Source: Phycisphaerae bacterium (GTDB taxonomy: Bacteria > Planctomycetota > Phycisphaerae > Sedimentisphaerales > Anaerohalosphaeraceae). From it: a stretch of DNA of 5,867 bases. The stretch covers positions 1 through 5,867 of the forward strand of contig SKKI01000328.1 of assembly GCA_007121565.1 (NCBI GenBank). The letters are read 5' to 3'. Shown piece after piece: positions 5,582 through 5,867 of the stretch; within the stretch, counting starts at the first letter, position 1, and each line of letters starts with the position of its first letter. Under the pieces are notes generated by a model. That model did no database searches. It was not told where the DNA came from and was given only the letters and a program-made list of their open reading frames with translations. Made by a program: the position numbers and the translations under genes.

Positions 5582-5667
5582 GGCCCTGACAATCGCGCGG
5601 CCGCATGGCCGGCGGCGAGCAAATTCACTTGCCAGGGCAGGCGATTTGCGATAGGGTTAGGGGTATT

Positions 5668-5867
5668 ATGGCTGAAAATCCCACAAAACGGTGTCCCTTC
5701 TGCGGCGAGCGGATTCACGCTGAGGCGATCAAGTGCCGGTTTTGCCGTGAGTTTCTCGAAGATGACAACGGGCTTCCGATCTCCAATCATGCCCGGACGT
5801 TTGGCCCGGGGCCTGTCGCCGAGCCGCCCGCTGAGGATGAGGCGGCGGCGGCTGTCGAGCCGCTTGA
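5668..5867 (+). CDS. Zinc-ribbon protein, N-terminal 66 residues (partial)
   Basis: The ATG at 5668 has AGGGG (5659-5663) four bases upstream. The frame stays open to the right edge, giving 66 complete residues. Residues 9-26 form a zinc ribbon with Cys9-x2-Cys12 and Cys23-x2-Cys26; the spacing and the CPFCGERI...AIKCRFCREFL pattern are those of small zinc-binding heads found at the start of many bacterial membrane or scaffold proteins. An acidic, Pro/Ala-rich stretch follows (about 42-66), probably a flexible linker to a domain outside the window. Such heads usually precede membrane segments or other domains, so no function can be given. It is divergent from der, with 187 bases between the two start codons. 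A possible promoter, TTGCCA (5629-5634) with TAGGGT (5652-5657), is poor in its -10 box. Confidence 0.8.
   Translation, partial: MAENPTKRCPFCGERIHAEAIKCRFCREFLEDDNGLPISNHARTFGPGPVAEPPAEDEAAAAVEPL

Noticed and set aside
5481..5606. 42-residue N-terminal extension of Der from an ATG at 5606
   Set aside because: Der proteins begin just before the first G1 motif, and the der promoter (5524-5552) lies within this extension.
5652..5663. Telomere-like TAGGGTTAGGGG
   Set aside because: Only two units occur; it is explained by the ribosome-binding site of the zinc-ribbon gene.
5488..5790. 100-codon minus-strand frame covering the intergenic region and the zinc-ribbon start
   Set aside because: It overlaps the zinc-ribbon motif and the der promoter and has no credible motif of its own.

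Overview
The window reads as a chromosomal core segment of a moderately GC-rich Gram-negative-type bacterium. The best guess is a planctomycete, possibly of the Phycisphaerae group. This rests on the mix of a diadenylate cyclase operon with a tiny lipoprotein, a bacterial serpin, an EngA/Der GTPase and a short N-terminal zinc-ribbon protein, and on my impression of protein style; no taxonomic marker is present. There are no tRNA or rRNA genes, CRISPR arrays, insertion sequences or phage genes.

Layout. (1) 1-256, minus strand: the N-terminal part of an ABC-F type ATPase that runs off the left edge, with its own promoter at 310-338. (2) 257-522: a divergent intergenic region that also holds a near-perfect sigma70-type promoter (436-464) for the rightward genes. 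(3) 523-2708, plus strand: a compact c-di-AMP module of a 72-residue lipoprotein, the membrane diadenylate cyclase CdaA (TTG start), and a membrane-anchored CdaR/YbbR-like protein five bases downstream. (4) 2736-3971, minus strand: a secreted or lipid-anchored serpin, convergent with the c-di-AMP module. (5) 4140-5480, minus strand: der (engA), a ribosome-assembly GTPase with two G domains, followed by a probable intrinsic terminator that separates it from the serpin promoter. (6) 5481-5667: a divergent, GC-rich intergenic region with the der promoter and two inverted repeats. (7) 5668-5867, plus strand: the start of a CxxC...CxxC zinc-ribbon protein cut by the right edge.

How the genes work together. 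CdaA makes c-di-AMP at the membrane. The protein after it has the topology and position of CdaR, the usual cyclase regulator. The small lipoprotein probably shares their transcript. The usual third partner, glmM, is not in the window. Der, the serpin and the ABC-F protein are independent units.

Most of the window is ordinary. The points most worth a second look are the DGA-to-DMA substitution in the CdaA active-site motif, an 8-bp inverted repeat whose right arm covers the cdaA ribosome-binding site, the small lipoprotein ahead of cdaA, the reactive-centre loop of the serpin, and dyad symmetry placed exactly around the der -10 box. I see no convincing evidence of a wholly new multi-gene system.
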